Shown: positions 1 to 7,415, counted from the first letter of the stretch. The stretch: DNA of 13,429 nt from Thermoplasmata archaeon (GCA_030040865.1 JASHSX010000060.1:1-13429); one strand, 5' to 3'. The notes: generated from the sequence alone by a model not told the origin. Made by a program: numbers and translations.

Positions 1-146
1 CCGGTCGTGGGGTCCCGTCCGCCCGGGGGACCGCCGCGCACTCCGGCCCCGGTCGCGTAGGATAGGGCGGTGGCGGTTCGTAGTGCGCTGCCTCTCGTCG
101 TCGGGGACGGATCGTTCCCCGGCGGACCACGGCCCGGGCGCGAACT

Positions 147-1235
147 TCAGGTGGCGCCGGCCGCCGTCTCCAGTTCGTGCAGGCCGGACGGGTCACCGAA
201 CAGCAGCAGGGTGTCCCCTTCCTGGATCCGAAGGGCCGGGTCGAATACGTCCCGGATCAGCTCGTCGTGGCGGACGATCCCGACGACGTGCGCCAGCTTC
301 GTGAGGCTCGGCAGTCCTTGCCCGATGAGCTTCGACGCGTGGAAGACGGAGAACTGGGCGATCTCCTTGGTCCCGACCTTCTCCGAGAAGACGATACCGA
401 CCAGGTCCTTGGTGGTCGCGGAGAGGGCGAGCAGGTGGCCCACGGAGACCGAGGAGGGGATCACCACGTCGGCTCCCGCGTTCTTCGCCGTCTCGATGAG
501 CTGGTCGTCGTGCACGACCGTGATGATCCGAACGTCGGGGCGCATACGGCGCGCGCTCAGGACGATGAGCATGTTGTCCGTGTCCTTCTCGTGCGCCGCG
601 ATCAGCGTCGCGGCGGCCTCGAGGTTCGCCTCCTTGAGGGTGGTGACCGGGCGGTTCTCGTGCTCCTGCACGGCGAGGGCCTTGCGCTTGGTGAGCGCCT
701 CGTACTGCGCCGGATCCCGCGTGACCACGACGCAGTCCATGCCCAACTCGTCCAGTTTGTCGGCGACGTAGCGCCCCAGGTGGGTGTAGCCGACGACGAT
801 CACGTGGCCCTTCAGGCGCCGGATGAGGCTCCGCTCGGCCTCCCCCCGGGCGAGATCTCCGCTCACGACCGCGCTCACGGTACCCTGCAGCAACGACGCG
901 GCCGCACCCACCGAGACGATGATTAAGACGATGAGGAGCCCCGCCTCGGTGCTGTTCAGCGTCACGAAGTTCCCGCCATTGGGGACGTACAGTCCGATGG
1001 TCGTGATGGTCGAGACCGAGGCAAGGAGGGACGGGAGCGGAGGCAGGTGCTGGTAGTAGGAGAACACCGCCGCGCCCGCGATGAACATCACGGTGAGGAC
1101 GATCAGCTGCCGATAGATCACGCGGGCGAAAACCAGCGGGGCGTAGAGGACCTGGTAGAGGACGAAACCGAGCGTGCGCGAAGTGGGACGGCTTCGGCGA
1201 CCTCCGGACGAAACCGGGCTCGGCTCGCGAGGCAC
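147..1235 (-). CDS. RCK-gated two-helix ion channel (TrkA-N/TrkA-C), unusual filter
   Basis: A 362-residue membrane channel subunit that probably conducts K+ or another monovalent cation under control of a cytoplasmic nucleotide-binding module. Visible in order: a basic N-terminus, a first membrane helix around residues 41-61, a pore loop, a second membrane helix around 97-120, an RCK/TrkA-N Rossmann domain from about 142 (HVIVVGYTHLG), and a TrkA-C domain from about 280 to 355 ending in the typical EGDTLLLFG strand. The layout matches MthK-type channels. Two features are odd. The filter reads TTIGLY (residues 78-83) instead of TVGYG, and the nucleotide loop is GYTHLG rather than GxGxxG. The GTG at 1235 is chosen because a TATA-like element lies about 25 bases upstream, which fits a leaderless transcript; a purine-rich GGGGGGAG just before it could instead act as a ribosome binding site. 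Family assignment is secure; ion selectivity is not. Confidence 0.9.
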   Translation of the reverse strand: MPREPSPVSSGGRRSRPTSRTLGFVLYQVLYAPLVFARVIYRQLIVLTVMFIAGAAVFSYYQHLPPLPSLLASVSTITTIGLYVPNGGNFVTLNSTEAGLLIVLIIVSVGAAASLLQGTVSAVVSGDLARGEAERSLIRRLKGHVIVVGYTHLGRYVADKLDELGMDCVVVTRDPAQYEALTKRKALAVQEHENRPVTTLKEANLEAAATLIAAHEKDTDNMLIVLSARRMRPDVRIITVVHDDQLIETAKNAGADVVIPSSVSVGHLLALSATTKDLVGIVFSEKVGTKEIAQFSVFHASKLIGQGLPSLTKLAHVVGIVRHDELIRDVFDPALRIQEGDTLLLFGDPSGLHELETAAGAT

Positions 1236-1256
1236 GCTCCCCCCGGCGCCGACTCC

Positions 1257-1264
1257 CTATCTTA
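1257..1264 (-). promoter_or_regulatory. Candidate TATA box for the channel gene
   Basis: Read on the minus strand this is AAGATAGG, an AT-rich patch in very GC-rich surroundings. Its centre lies about 25 bases before the GTG at 1235, the spacing expected if transcription starts at the start codon. Assigned from position and composition only. Confidence 0.4.
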
Positions 1265-1331
1265 CCGTTGTGGGGGACCCGTTCGGGCGACCCGCGGCAC
1301 CGGATCGCCGTCGCGCTCTGCGACCCGGGTG

Positions 1332-1350
1332 CCGCGGAGGAATTCCGCGG
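1332..1350. repeat. Perfect 7-bp inverted repeat (hairpin)
   Basis: CCGCGGA at 1332-1338 pairs perfectly with TCCGCGG at 1344-1350 around the five-base loop GGAAT. It sits about ten bases beyond the stop of the possible small minus-strand ORF ending at 1361, so it could be a transcript-end structure. No T-run follows on the minus strand, and short GC-rich dyads arise easily by chance here. Confidence 0.3.
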
Positions 1351-1360
1351 AGTCGTGCGG

Positions 1361-1558
1361 TCAGCCCAAGGTCTCCGTGCCCTGCTCGTTCAACCGGACG
1401 AGGGCCGAACCGACCCCGAGAACCCACCCGAGGATCTCGGCGACCGGAGGTCCTCCACCGCCGGGGACCCCGTGATCGCTCGCGGGCCACCGGTCGGGCG
1501 GATCGGGGGTGATCGGGACCGTCGATTGCCTACGGCCCACTGCGGACCGCGCCCCCAC
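1361..1558 (-). CDS. Possible small protein, 65 codons, unknown
   Basis: A GTG-started frame begins 15 bases after the stop of the RibD_C-like gene on the same strand. It is listed because its codons mostly end in G or C, and because the C-terminal half has a plausible short hydrophobic helix (EILGWVLGVGSALV) followed by a polar tail ending TETLG. The N-terminal half is rich in proline, glycine and arginine and looks less protein-like, so the true start may be internal. No Shine-Dalgarno sequence or TATA element was found. It may be a small membrane-associated protein, a remnant, or not a gene. Confidence 0.22.
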   Translation of the reverse strand: MGARSAVGRRQSTVPITPDPPDRWPASDHGVPGGGGPPVAEILGWVLGVGSALVRLNEQGTETLG

Positions 1559-1573
1559 CGCGGGCGGGGCCGC

Positions 1574-2140
1574 TTAGGCGCGCGGCTCGTAGCGCAGGCC
1601 GAGCACGCCCGTCTTGAACGGCTTCGCCTCGACGAGCTTCATCCGATGGCGTGCGGCCGCGTCGGGGAAGAGCAGCCGCCCGGAGCCCAGCAGGATCGGT
1701 TGCACTCGGAGGCGGTACTCGTCGACTAGCCCGGCGCGGACCGCCGCGGAGACGATCGAGCCGCTCCCGACGATCTGGATGTCCTTCCCGGTCCCCTGTT
1801 TGAGGCGAGCGATCTCCGTCACGGGGTCCGTTCGGACGATGGTGACCGGTTTCCAGCTCCCCTCGCGCAGGCTCTTCGAAAAGACGATCTTCGGGAGCGC
1901 GTTGAGGCTCTCTGGGATGTACGGGTCCCATCCCATCGCGGCCGGATCCTTCATCTTGGGGAAGATCCCCGCGAACTCCTCGTAGGTCTTCCGCCCGAAC
2001 ACGAGCGTGCCGGTGGTGCTGAGGGCGTCGTGCGACCACGCCATGTCCTCGTCCTCCATCTCGAACCAGTCGACCTGACTCTTTGCGTCGGTGTAGTATC
2101 CGTCCAGCGACACCAGACTGTCCAGGATGACCCTGCGCAT
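1574..2140 (-). CDS. RibD_C / dihydrofolate-reductase-like family protein
   Basis: A 188-residue soluble protein of the RibD C-terminal/dihydrofolate reductase fold, similar to the YyaP/YwjB group often annotated 'dihydrofolate reductase family protein'. Visible marks are the first strand with SLDGYY (11-16), LVFGRKTYEEF (46-56), the strand carrying IQIVGSGSIV (121-130), and VDEYRLRVQPILLGSGRLLF (139-158) near the C-terminus. These motifs form the NADPH-binding and substrate pocket in relatives. Family members are probably NADPH-dependent reductases, but the substrate cannot be told from sequence and true DHFR activity is not implied. The ATG at 2140 is chosen because homology begins immediately (RRVILDSLVSLDG) and the longer in-frame N-terminus is low-complexity Arg/Pro. 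A weak AT-rich stretch (GTTTTGAC on the minus strand, 2162-2169) about 25 bases upstream could be its TATA element. The gene points away from the synthetase gene at 2442. Confidence 0.85.
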   Translation of the reverse strand: MRRVILDSLVSLDGYYTDAKSQVDWFEMEDEDMAWSHDALSTTGTLVFGRKTYEEFAGIFPKMKDPAAMGWDPYIPESLNALPKIVFSKSLREGSWKPVTIVRTDPVTEIARLKQGTGKDIQIVGSGSIVSAAVRAGLVDEYRLRVQPILLGSGRLLFPDAAARHRMKLVEAKPFKTGVLGLRYEPRA

Positions 2141-2398
2141 GGACGTACCAAGGCGGGCGGAGTCAAAACCCGGTAAGGGAGCGAGAGTATACCGGTGAGG
2201 GCCCGACCGGGGTGGGCTGAACCGTGCGCGGCCGACTTCGCGCCCTGGGAGCGGCCGGGGCCGTCGGCCGGCTCGTCGTTGCGCACGTCGCGTGACCCTC
2301 GCGGCTCCGAGATCTCGGGCGCAGAATCGGGTTGGGGGGATCCTGGGACGGCCCGTCGCCCTCGGACCCGAACCGCTCATCCGGGATTCACGGATTGT

Positions 2399-2406
2399 TG
2401 ATATAG
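2399..2406 (+). promoter_or_regulatory. Candidate TATA box for the acyl-CoA synthetase gene
   Basis: TGATATAG is the clearest AT-rich element in the roughly 300-base divergent region between 2140 and 2442. A transcript starting about 26 bases downstream would begin near 2429, leaving a leader of about 12 bases before the ATG at 2442. The rest of the divergent region shows no recognisable gene. Confidence 0.5.
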
Positions 2407-2441
2407 CACGGGCGACCCGAGGGTCGCGGGGTGTTTCTCCG

Positions 2442-4592
2442 ATGGTCGTCGGGCGGTCCCCCGAGCTCGACGAGCTGTTCCGGCCGACCTCGGTCGCCGT
2501 GGTCGGCGCGTCGAACCGGCCCGGGAAGGTGGGGACGAGCCTCTTTCGGAACGTGATCGCCGCCGGTTTCCAGGGGGTCGCCCACCCCGTGAACCCCTCG
2601 TGGAAGAGCGTCTCCGGCGTGCGGTGCTACCCGGACCTGCAGTCGCTCCCCGATCCGCCCGAGCTCGGCATCGTCATCGTGCCGGCTCCGCAAGTCGCCG
2701 GCACGATCGACGAACTGGGGCGGGCCGGAGCGAAGGGGGCGATCGTCATCTCCGCGGGGTTCCGCGAGATCGGCGATGCCGGCGCGGCCCTCGAGAACGA
2801 GGTGGTCGCCCGCGCGCGCCGCCACGGAATGTCGTTGGTCGGGCCGAATTGCTTTGGGGTGTTCAACACCGACCCGTCGGTGGGACTCAACGCCACCTTC
2901 AGCGAATCGCTGCCCTCCCCGGGGAACATCGCGTTCGTGTCGCAGAGCGGGGCGCTCGGCGCCGGGATCCTCAAGTACGCCGCCTCCGAGCGGATCGGCT
3001 TCTCCCGGTTCGTCTCGGTGGGGAACCGCGCGGGGGTCGACGAGAACGACCTTCTCGCGGCGCTCGATCGCGACCCCCGCACGCGGGTGATCCTGCTCTA
3101 CGTCGAAAGCCTGGCCAACGGCCGGCGGTTCCTCGAGGCGGCGCGAGATGTCACCGAGCACAAGCCGGTCCTCGTCATCAAGAGCGGGCGGACCACCGCG
3201 GGAGAGCGGGCCGCGAAGAGTCACACCGGTTCGCTCGCGCAGTCCGGGCGCGACCAGCTGTACGACGCGGTGTTCGCCCAGTCGGGAGTCCAGCGGGTCG
3301 ACTCGCTCGCCGGCCTGTTCCGGCTCGCCAAGATCTTCTCGAGCGGACTCGCCCTCGGCGGGCCGAGGCTCGTCATCCTGACGAACTCCGGTGGACCGGG
3401 GATCGTCGCCGCGGACGCGGCGGTACGCCAGGGCCTCGAGCTCCCGTTCCTCCCGGAGGCGGTTCGCTCGGCCCTCACCTCCCGACTTCCCACGATCGCG
3501 GCGGTCGCGAACCCCCTCGACATGACGGCCGATGTGGGCGCCGACGACTACCGGAGGACGCTCGAGACGCTGATCGAGTCGCCGGGCCTCGACGGGGCGC
3601 TCGTGATCGCAACGCCGACGGGCACGATGACCGGCGAGAGCGTCGCCCGTGCGATCGCGGACGCCCGAGCGACCACCCGGAAACCGATCGTCGCCTGCCT
3701 GTTCGGCGTCACCGACCTTTCCGAAGAGGCCACGTACCTCGAGTCCCAAGGGGTCCCCACCTACACGTTCCCCGAGGAGGCGGTCGAGGGGCTCGGGGGG
3801 TTGGCCCGGTACCGTGCGTGGCTGGACCGACCCCACCTCCCGGTGCGCACGTTCGCCGTGGACCGGGCCGCCGCCTCCGCGGTCCTCTCCCGGGCGCAGA
3901 GCGTCGGGGCGACGGTGTTGCCGGAGTATGCCGCGCGAGGTCTGCTCGAGGCGTACGGGATTCCGTTCCCCCGGTCCGCGCTCGCTCGCGACGTCGAGGA
4001 GGCGGTACGCGCCGGGGACGGCATCGGTTTCCCGGTCGTCCTCAAGGTCGCCTCTCCGGATATCTCCCACAAGACCGACGTCGGCGGGGTCGCCGTGAAC
4101 CTGCGGAACGCGGCCGAACTTCGCGGGGCTTGGGAGCGGATGGACCGCTCGGTGCGAGCCGCGGCCCCGTCCGCCCGTATCGACGGCTTCGAGGTCGAAG
4201 CCCAGGTCCCCGCCGGCAAGGAGGTGCTCCTCGGCATCCAGCGGGATCCCAGCTTCGGACCGATCGTGGTGTTCGGGATGGGCGGCATCTACGTTGAGGC
4301 ACTGCGCGACGTGACGTTCCGTCTCGCCCCGGTGCGTCCGCTCTCGGCCCAGCATATGATCGAGTCGATCCGGGCGTATCCGCTCCTGAGGGGCGTGCGC
4401 GGGGAGCCCGCGAGCGATCTCGCCGCGCTCGGCGAGGCGATTGAACGGATCTCGCAGCTCGCGGTCGAGCGGCCCGAGGTCGTCGAGCTCGACCTCAACC
4501 CGCTCATCGTGCGACCCGCGGGACATGGGGTCACGGCCGTGGACGCGCGGATCGTGCTCGCTCCGCCCTCGGATTCGGGCACGACGGTCTAA
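2442..4592 (+). CDS. acd: ADP-forming acetate/acyl-CoA synthetase, fused alpha-beta
   Basis: A 716-residue single-chain acyl-CoA synthetase (NDP-forming) that interconverts acyl-CoA + ADP + phosphate with free acid + ATP + CoA, the main ATP-yielding step of archaeal acetate formation. In order: CoA-binding Rossmann domain (SVAVVGASNRPGKVG, 17-31; GPNCFG, 134-139), succinyl-CoA-ligase-like domains (FVSQSGALG, 165-173), the loop with the phosphorylated histidine (KSHTGSLA, His261), and a C-terminal ATP-grasp domain from about 495 with the second conserved histidine (DISHKTDVGGV, His543) and the FGMGGIYVEALRD segment (611-623). Both histidines needed for phosphate relay are present, so it should be catalytically active, unlike synthetase domains that became purely regulatory. 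The ATG at 2442 is preferred because homology starts about 15 residues later and upstream in-frame sequence is unlike the family. A GGGGTG eight bases before it may serve as a weak ribosome binding site. A GNAT gene follows after 99 bases. Substrate could be acetate or a branched or aromatic acid. Confidence 0.93.
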   Translation: MVVGRSPELDELFRPTSVAVVGASNRPGKVGTSLFRNVIAAGFQGVAHPVNPSWKSVSGVRCYPDLQSLPDPPELGIVIVPAPQVAGTIDELGRAGAKGAIVISAGFREIGDAGAALENEVVARARRHGMSLVGPNCFGVFNTDPSVGLNATFSESLPSPGNIAFVSQSGALGAGILKYAASERIGFSRFVSVGNRAGVDENDLLAALDRDPRTRVILLYVESLANGRRFLEAARDVTEHKPVLVIKSGRTTAGERAAKSHTGSLAQSGRDQLYDAVFAQSGVQRVDSLAGLFRLAKIFSSGLALGGPRLVILTNSGGPGIVAADAAVRQGLELPFLPEAVRSALTSRLPTIAAVANPLDMTADVGADDYRRTLETLIESPGLDGALVIATPTGTMTGESVARAIADARATTRKPIVACLFGVTDLSEEATYLESQGVPTYTFPEEAVEGLGGLARYRAWLDRPHLPVRTFAVDRAAASAVLSRAQSVGATVLPEYAARGLLEAYGIPFPRSALARDVEEAVRAGDGIGFPVVLKVASPDISHKTDVGGVAVNLRNAAELRGAWERMDRSVRAAAPSARIDGFEVEAQVPAGKEVLLGIQRDPSFGPIVVFGMGGIYVEALRDVTFRLAPVRPLSAQHMIESIRAYPLLRGVRGEPASDLAALGEAIERISQLAVERPEVVELDLNPLIVRPAGHGVTAVDARIVLAPPSDSGTTV

Positions 4593-4691
4593 ACCGGACC
4601 GCCGGGTACCCGCGCCTAGCGAACGGCGCGGACGCCCGGCCGGGGTCCGAGGCGACCCGCCGGTCCTGGGGAGCGGTCAAGCGCGATTGAC

Positions 4692-5345
4692 GTGCGGTTC
4701 AAGGGAGACCGCCTCGTGGTCGCCCACGGGACCATGACGCCCGATGCCGTGGGGGCCGGGGATCGGATTCTCCGAGAGGACAGCTTCACGGAGCTCCGGG
4801 ACCACACCCCGGTCATCGTTCATCCAGCCCGGCCCCGCGATCTCGCCGAGGTCGTCGCGTTCGTAGAGCGGCTCTCGACCGACTCGATCGAGCTCCGGTT
4901 CTCCGGACCGGTCCGGGAGGAGGCGGTGACCCGAGAGGTCCTCGGCTCGGGAGATCCCGGCGAGCGGCTCTCGCTACTTATGGAGACGCTCGAGGAGGTC
5001 CCTCGGGTCGTAGGGAACGCCGAGTACGTTCGGTACCGCCGGGAGCCGGACCGCGCCGAAGTCGCGTTCCTCGTCGCGGACGAGTTCCAGGGGCGCGGCG
5101 CGAGCTCGCTCCTCCTGCTCGAACTGGCCCGTCGCGGCCGCGCGGCCGGGATCCGGTGGTTCACCGCGGTCGTGATGGCCGAGAACGTCGTGATGCGCGA
5201 CGTCTTCCTACGCGCGGGTTTCCCGTACCGCGTCGTCGTGGACGGACCGACGATGTTCATCGAGCTGGACATCGGTGTGGCGGTCGAGCCCATGTCCGAC
5301 GGGTACCCGCCTGCCCGGATCGGCCGGCTGGCGCCGATACCTTGA
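4692..5345 (+). CDS. GNAT acetyltransferase, Pat-like stand-alone domain
   Basis: A 217-residue GNAT acetyltransferase that would move the acetyl group of acetyl-CoA to an amine, probably a protein lysine. The fold starts near residue 40 (VIVHPARPRD, then RLSTDSIELRF). The acetyl-CoA loop is visible as VADEFQGRGASSLLLLE (128-144), followed by VVMAENVVMRDVFLRAGFP (160-178). This pattern matches the GNAT domain at the C-terminus of bacterial Pat, where it is fused to an ADP-forming synthetase-like region. Here the synthetase is the separate gene just upstream on the same strand, so the pair looks like Pat in two pieces. The start is uncertain: GTG at 4692 gives the full length, GTG at 4716 has AAGGGAG eight bases before it and may be the real start, and ATG at 4734 is also possible. 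All three leave the domain intact. The target could be the neighbouring synthetase or another enzyme; this is inference. Confidence 0.82.
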   Translation: MRFKGDRLVVAHGTMTPDAVGAGDRILREDSFTELRDHTPVIVHPARPRDLAEVVAFVERLSTDSIELRFSGPVREEAVTREVLGSGDPGERLSLLMETLEEVPRVVGNAEYVRYRREPDRAEVAFLVADEFQGRGASSLLLLELARRGRAAGIRWFTAVVMAENVVMRDVFLRAGFPYRVVVDGPTMFIELDIGVAVEPMSDGYPPARIGRLAPIP

Positions 5346-5388
5346 GACGGTCGCCGGGGAGGGCCGTCCGATCGACGCGGGAGACCGC

Positions 5389-5757
5389 TCACGGGGAGAC
5401 GGCAGAGTATCGGCCTGAGACCAGATCGCGGAGGAGGGCCAGGAGCGGCTCCCGATGGAGCGGCAACGGTACGACGCGGACCCCGGGCAGGCGCCACAGT
5501 TCCGGGTCGCGCGCGCCGACCACCACGAGAGGGGCGCCGCCCAGCTCGCCGCGCGACCAGCGACGAGCCGTCCGACAGTACGGTTCGTTGCAGGCCACCA
5601 CGACCACGGGCTCCCGTCCCGGAGCCCAGGTCGCGAGCTCCCGGTCTGTGAGGTCCGAGACGAGCCGACAGTCGATCCGCTCGTCCACCAGGAGATCGAC
5701 GATCGAACGTCCCAGGCTGGGAGTCTCGGCGACGATCACGGTGGGGCGACCGCTCAC
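5389..5757 (-). CDS. Small receiver-like protein lacking phosphorylation residues
   Basis: A 122-residue soluble protein that reads as a degenerate response-regulator receiver domain. Strand 1 is PTVIVAETPSLGRSIVDLL, with Ala10-Glu11 where receivers have acidic residues. Strand 3 is PVVVVACNEPY, with Ala55-Cys56 where the phosphorylated Asp should be. Strand 4 is APLVVVGARD, with Gly in place of the Thr/Ser. Strand 5 and the loop are VRVVPLPLHREPLLALL, where the usual Lys-Pro is Leu98-Pro99, keeping the proline. It therefore cannot be phosphorylated in the standard way and may act by protein contact. GTG at 5757 is chosen because the domain starts at once, and GGATAGC (5781-5787; GCTATCC on its own strand) about 25 bases upstream could be a TATA element. 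It faces away from the histidine kinase across a 112-base divergent region and converges with the GNAT gene, leaving 43 bases between them. The assignment rests on pattern matching by eye. Confidence 0.6.
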   Translation of the reverse strand: MSGRPTVIVAETPSLGRSIVDLLVDERIDCRLVSDLTDRELATWAPGREPVVVVACNEPYCRTARRWSRGELGGAPLVVVGARDPELWRLPGVRVVPLPLHREPLLALLRDLVSGRYSAVSP

Positions 5758-5869
5758 GCCCGCGTCTGCGGTTCCGGAGCGGATAGCCCGCCCGTCAGTT
5801 GCACTTGACGAACGAACGCCGCGGAGGCCGAAGCCGCCATGAGCCGGGGGCCGGTGTAGCGGTACGGCC

Positions 5870-7381
5870 GTGGCGCGAAGACCGATCGACCCGGACCTCG
5901 CCGCGGACGCGCTCGAGGCGGCACCGATGGCGATCGCCGTCATCACCGCCCCAGGTACGATCTCTTGGGCCAACGCCGCGTACTTCGAAACGACCGGGCG
6001 GTCCCCGGACCTGCTCGGAAGCGACTTTCACGCCATCCCCGAGACGGACGGCACCTGGTCCCCTGCGATCCGGGCGGCGGTGGATGCCGCCCTGACCGAC
6101 GGGCTCGCGTCGACGTTCCCGGGGGTGCGGGCGCGCTATCGCGAGCGGCGGCAGGGCGTCTACCTGGACGTCGACGTGCGCGCCCTCCCGAGACTCCCAT
6201 CGGCGCCGCCGCGCGCCCTGCTGGTCGTGCGGGACGTCACCGAGCGGCTCGCGGAGCGTGAGCAGACCCAGGTGTTCCATCAAGCGTTCCTTTCGTCGAC
6301 GAACGCGATGCAGCTCACCGACGCCCAAGGGATCATGGTGGACGTGAATCCCGCGTTCGAACGGATCTACGGCTACTCTCGCGTGGAGTGCATCGGCCGC
6401 AGGCCGAATCTCGTCCGCAGCCGTCAGACCCCACCCGCGGTGTACGAGCGGATGTGGGAGGCCCTGCTGGACCCGCAGCGGGGGTACTGGTCCGGCGAGC
6501 TCCTGAACCGCGACCGGAGGGGACGGGAGCGGACGGTGCTCCTCACGATCACGGCGATACGGAACGAGCACGGGACGATCACGCACTACCTTGGAGTGGC
6601 CGTCGACCTCTCCGAGCAACGGAGCTGGGAGCGGCGCGCGGCCCACGCGGACAAGCTCGCCTCGATCGGCCAGCTCGCGGCCGGGGTCGCGCATGAGATC
6701 AACACTCCGCTCGCCAACATCCAGCTCGTCGCGGAGAGTCTGCGACGACGTTCGCGGGATCCCGCGACGCTCGCGCGGCTCGACACCATGACCGAACAGA
6801 TCGAGGCGGCGGCCCGGATCGTGCGGGGTCTCCTCGACTTCGCGCGGCAGGAGTCGCCCCACCGAACGGAGCTGGACCTCACGGAGGTCGTTCGAAGGGC
6901 GGTGGCCTTCCTCCGCGGCAAGCAGTCCCCGGACGTGGTCGTCGAGGAAGAGTATCCGTCCGAGCCCGTCCCGATCCTCGGGGAGCGGGGCGCGCTCACC
7001 CAGGTCGTGACGAACCTCCTCAACAACGCCTACGAGGCGATGCACGGTGTCGGCTCCTTGCGGGTCGCCGTCCGGCAGCAGAACGACGTCGCCGAGATCG
7101 ACGTCGTCGACAGCGGTCCCGGGATCCCGTCGGAGATCCTCCCCCGGATCTTCGAGCCGTTCTTCACCACCAAGCCCGAGGGCGAGGGAACGGGGCTGGG
7201 GCTCGCGATCTGCCACGGCATCGTGCAGTCCCATCAGGGAGCGATCACCGTGCGCAACGTCCCCGGGGCCGGCGCCGGCTTCCGGGTCACGCTTCCGCTC
7301 CGGCCGGAGCCGCGAAACGTCCCCTCGGTCGAACGACCGGGGTTCGGGTCGTCAACTGGAGTTCATGAACAGATGAAATAG
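5870..7381 (+). CDS. Soluble two-PAS sensor histidine kinase
   Basis: A 503-residue cytoplasmic histidine kinase. No membrane helix or signal peptide is visible, so it should sense an internal signal through PAS domains. First PAS about 15-125 (starting PMAIAVITAPG, ending LLVVRDVTERL), second PAS about 135-250 (AFLSSTNAMQLTDAQG, FERIYGYSRVECIG, ending GVAVDLSEQ), then the dimerisation/phosphoacceptor region with the H-box AAGVAHEINTPLANI (phosphorylated His275). The ATPase domain has the N-box QVVTNLLNNAYEAM (378-391), G1 VVDSGPGIP (412-420), F-box FEPFFTTKP (428-436) and G2 EGTGLGLAI (439-447). All catalytic motifs are intact, in the NtrB/ZraS-like style. About 25 C-terminal residues lie beyond the fold. 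GTG at 5870 is the start; no clear ribosome binding site or TATA was found. The likely partners are the response regulator two genes downstream and, less directly, the receiver-like protein divergent from it. The ligand or cofactor of the PAS domains is unknown. Confidence 0.93.
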   Translation: MARRPIDPDLAADALEAAPMAIAVITAPGTISWANAAYFETTGRSPDLLGSDFHAIPETDGTWSPAIRAAVDAALTDGLASTFPGVRARYRERRQGVYLDVDVRALPRLPSAPPRALLVVRDVTERLAEREQTQVFHQAFLSSTNAMQLTDAQGIMVDVNPAFERIYGYSRVECIGRRPNLVRSRQTPPAVYERMWEALLDPQRGYWSGELLNRDRRGRERTVLLTITAIRNEHGTITHYLGVAVDLSEQRSWERRAAHADKLASIGQLAAGVAHEINTPLANIQLVAESLRRRSRDPATLARLDTMTEQIEAAARIVRGLLDFARQESPHRTELDLTEVVRRAVAFLRGKQSPDVVVEEEYPSEPVPILGERGALTQVVTNLLNNAYEAMHGVGSLRVAVRQQNDVAEIDVVDSGPGIPSEILPRIFEPFFTTKPEGEGTGLGLAICHGIVQSHQGAITVRNVPGAGAGFRVTLPLRPEPRNVPSVERPGFGSSTGVHEQMK

Positions 7382-7415
7382 GCCGATCCCGTCTTTCGCC
7401 GCTCGAGGAACGACG

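Larger units (their letters stand above)
1236..1573. other. Gap of about 340 bases between two minus-strand genes
   Basis: No convincing large gene is present. The right half carries one possible small minus-strand ORF (1361-1558) and the left half a short hairpin (1332-1350) plus the channel promoter. Plus-strand frames here run into the antisense of the RibD_C-like gene and have no recognisable product. No T-run that would suggest an archaeal terminator was seen. Confidence 0.5.

Noticed and set aside
1..146. Possible gene end or promoter at the left edge
   Set aside because: An AT-containing patch near 58-66 could be a TATA element, but no coding frame with a recognisable product fits in the available bases.
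1268..1729. Plus-strand frame covering the gap after the channel promoter
   Set aside because: It runs into the antisense of the RibD_C-like gene and has no recognisable features or ribosome binding site.
2292..2441. N-terminal extension of the acyl-CoA synthetase to 2292
   Set aside because: The added residues are unlike the family and would place the TATA-like element at 2399-2406 inside the coding region; the ATG at 2442 fits homology and promoter better.
2388..4526. Very long open frame on the minus strand opposite the acyl-CoA synthetase
   Set aside because: Its translation is dominated by Arg, Gly, Asp, Glu, Pro and His with no domain pattern; it arises because codons of the real gene end in G/C and leave few stops on the other strand.
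4603..4612. Palindrome CGGGTACCCG after the synthetase gene as a terminator
   Set aside because: It is short, has no T-run, and such dyads are expected by chance at this GC content; the GNAT gene probably continues the same transcript.
5795..7234. Long minus-strand open frame opposite the histidine kinase
   Set aside because: The kinase has all of its H, N, G1, F and G2 motifs on the plus strand; the opposite frame is low-complexity.
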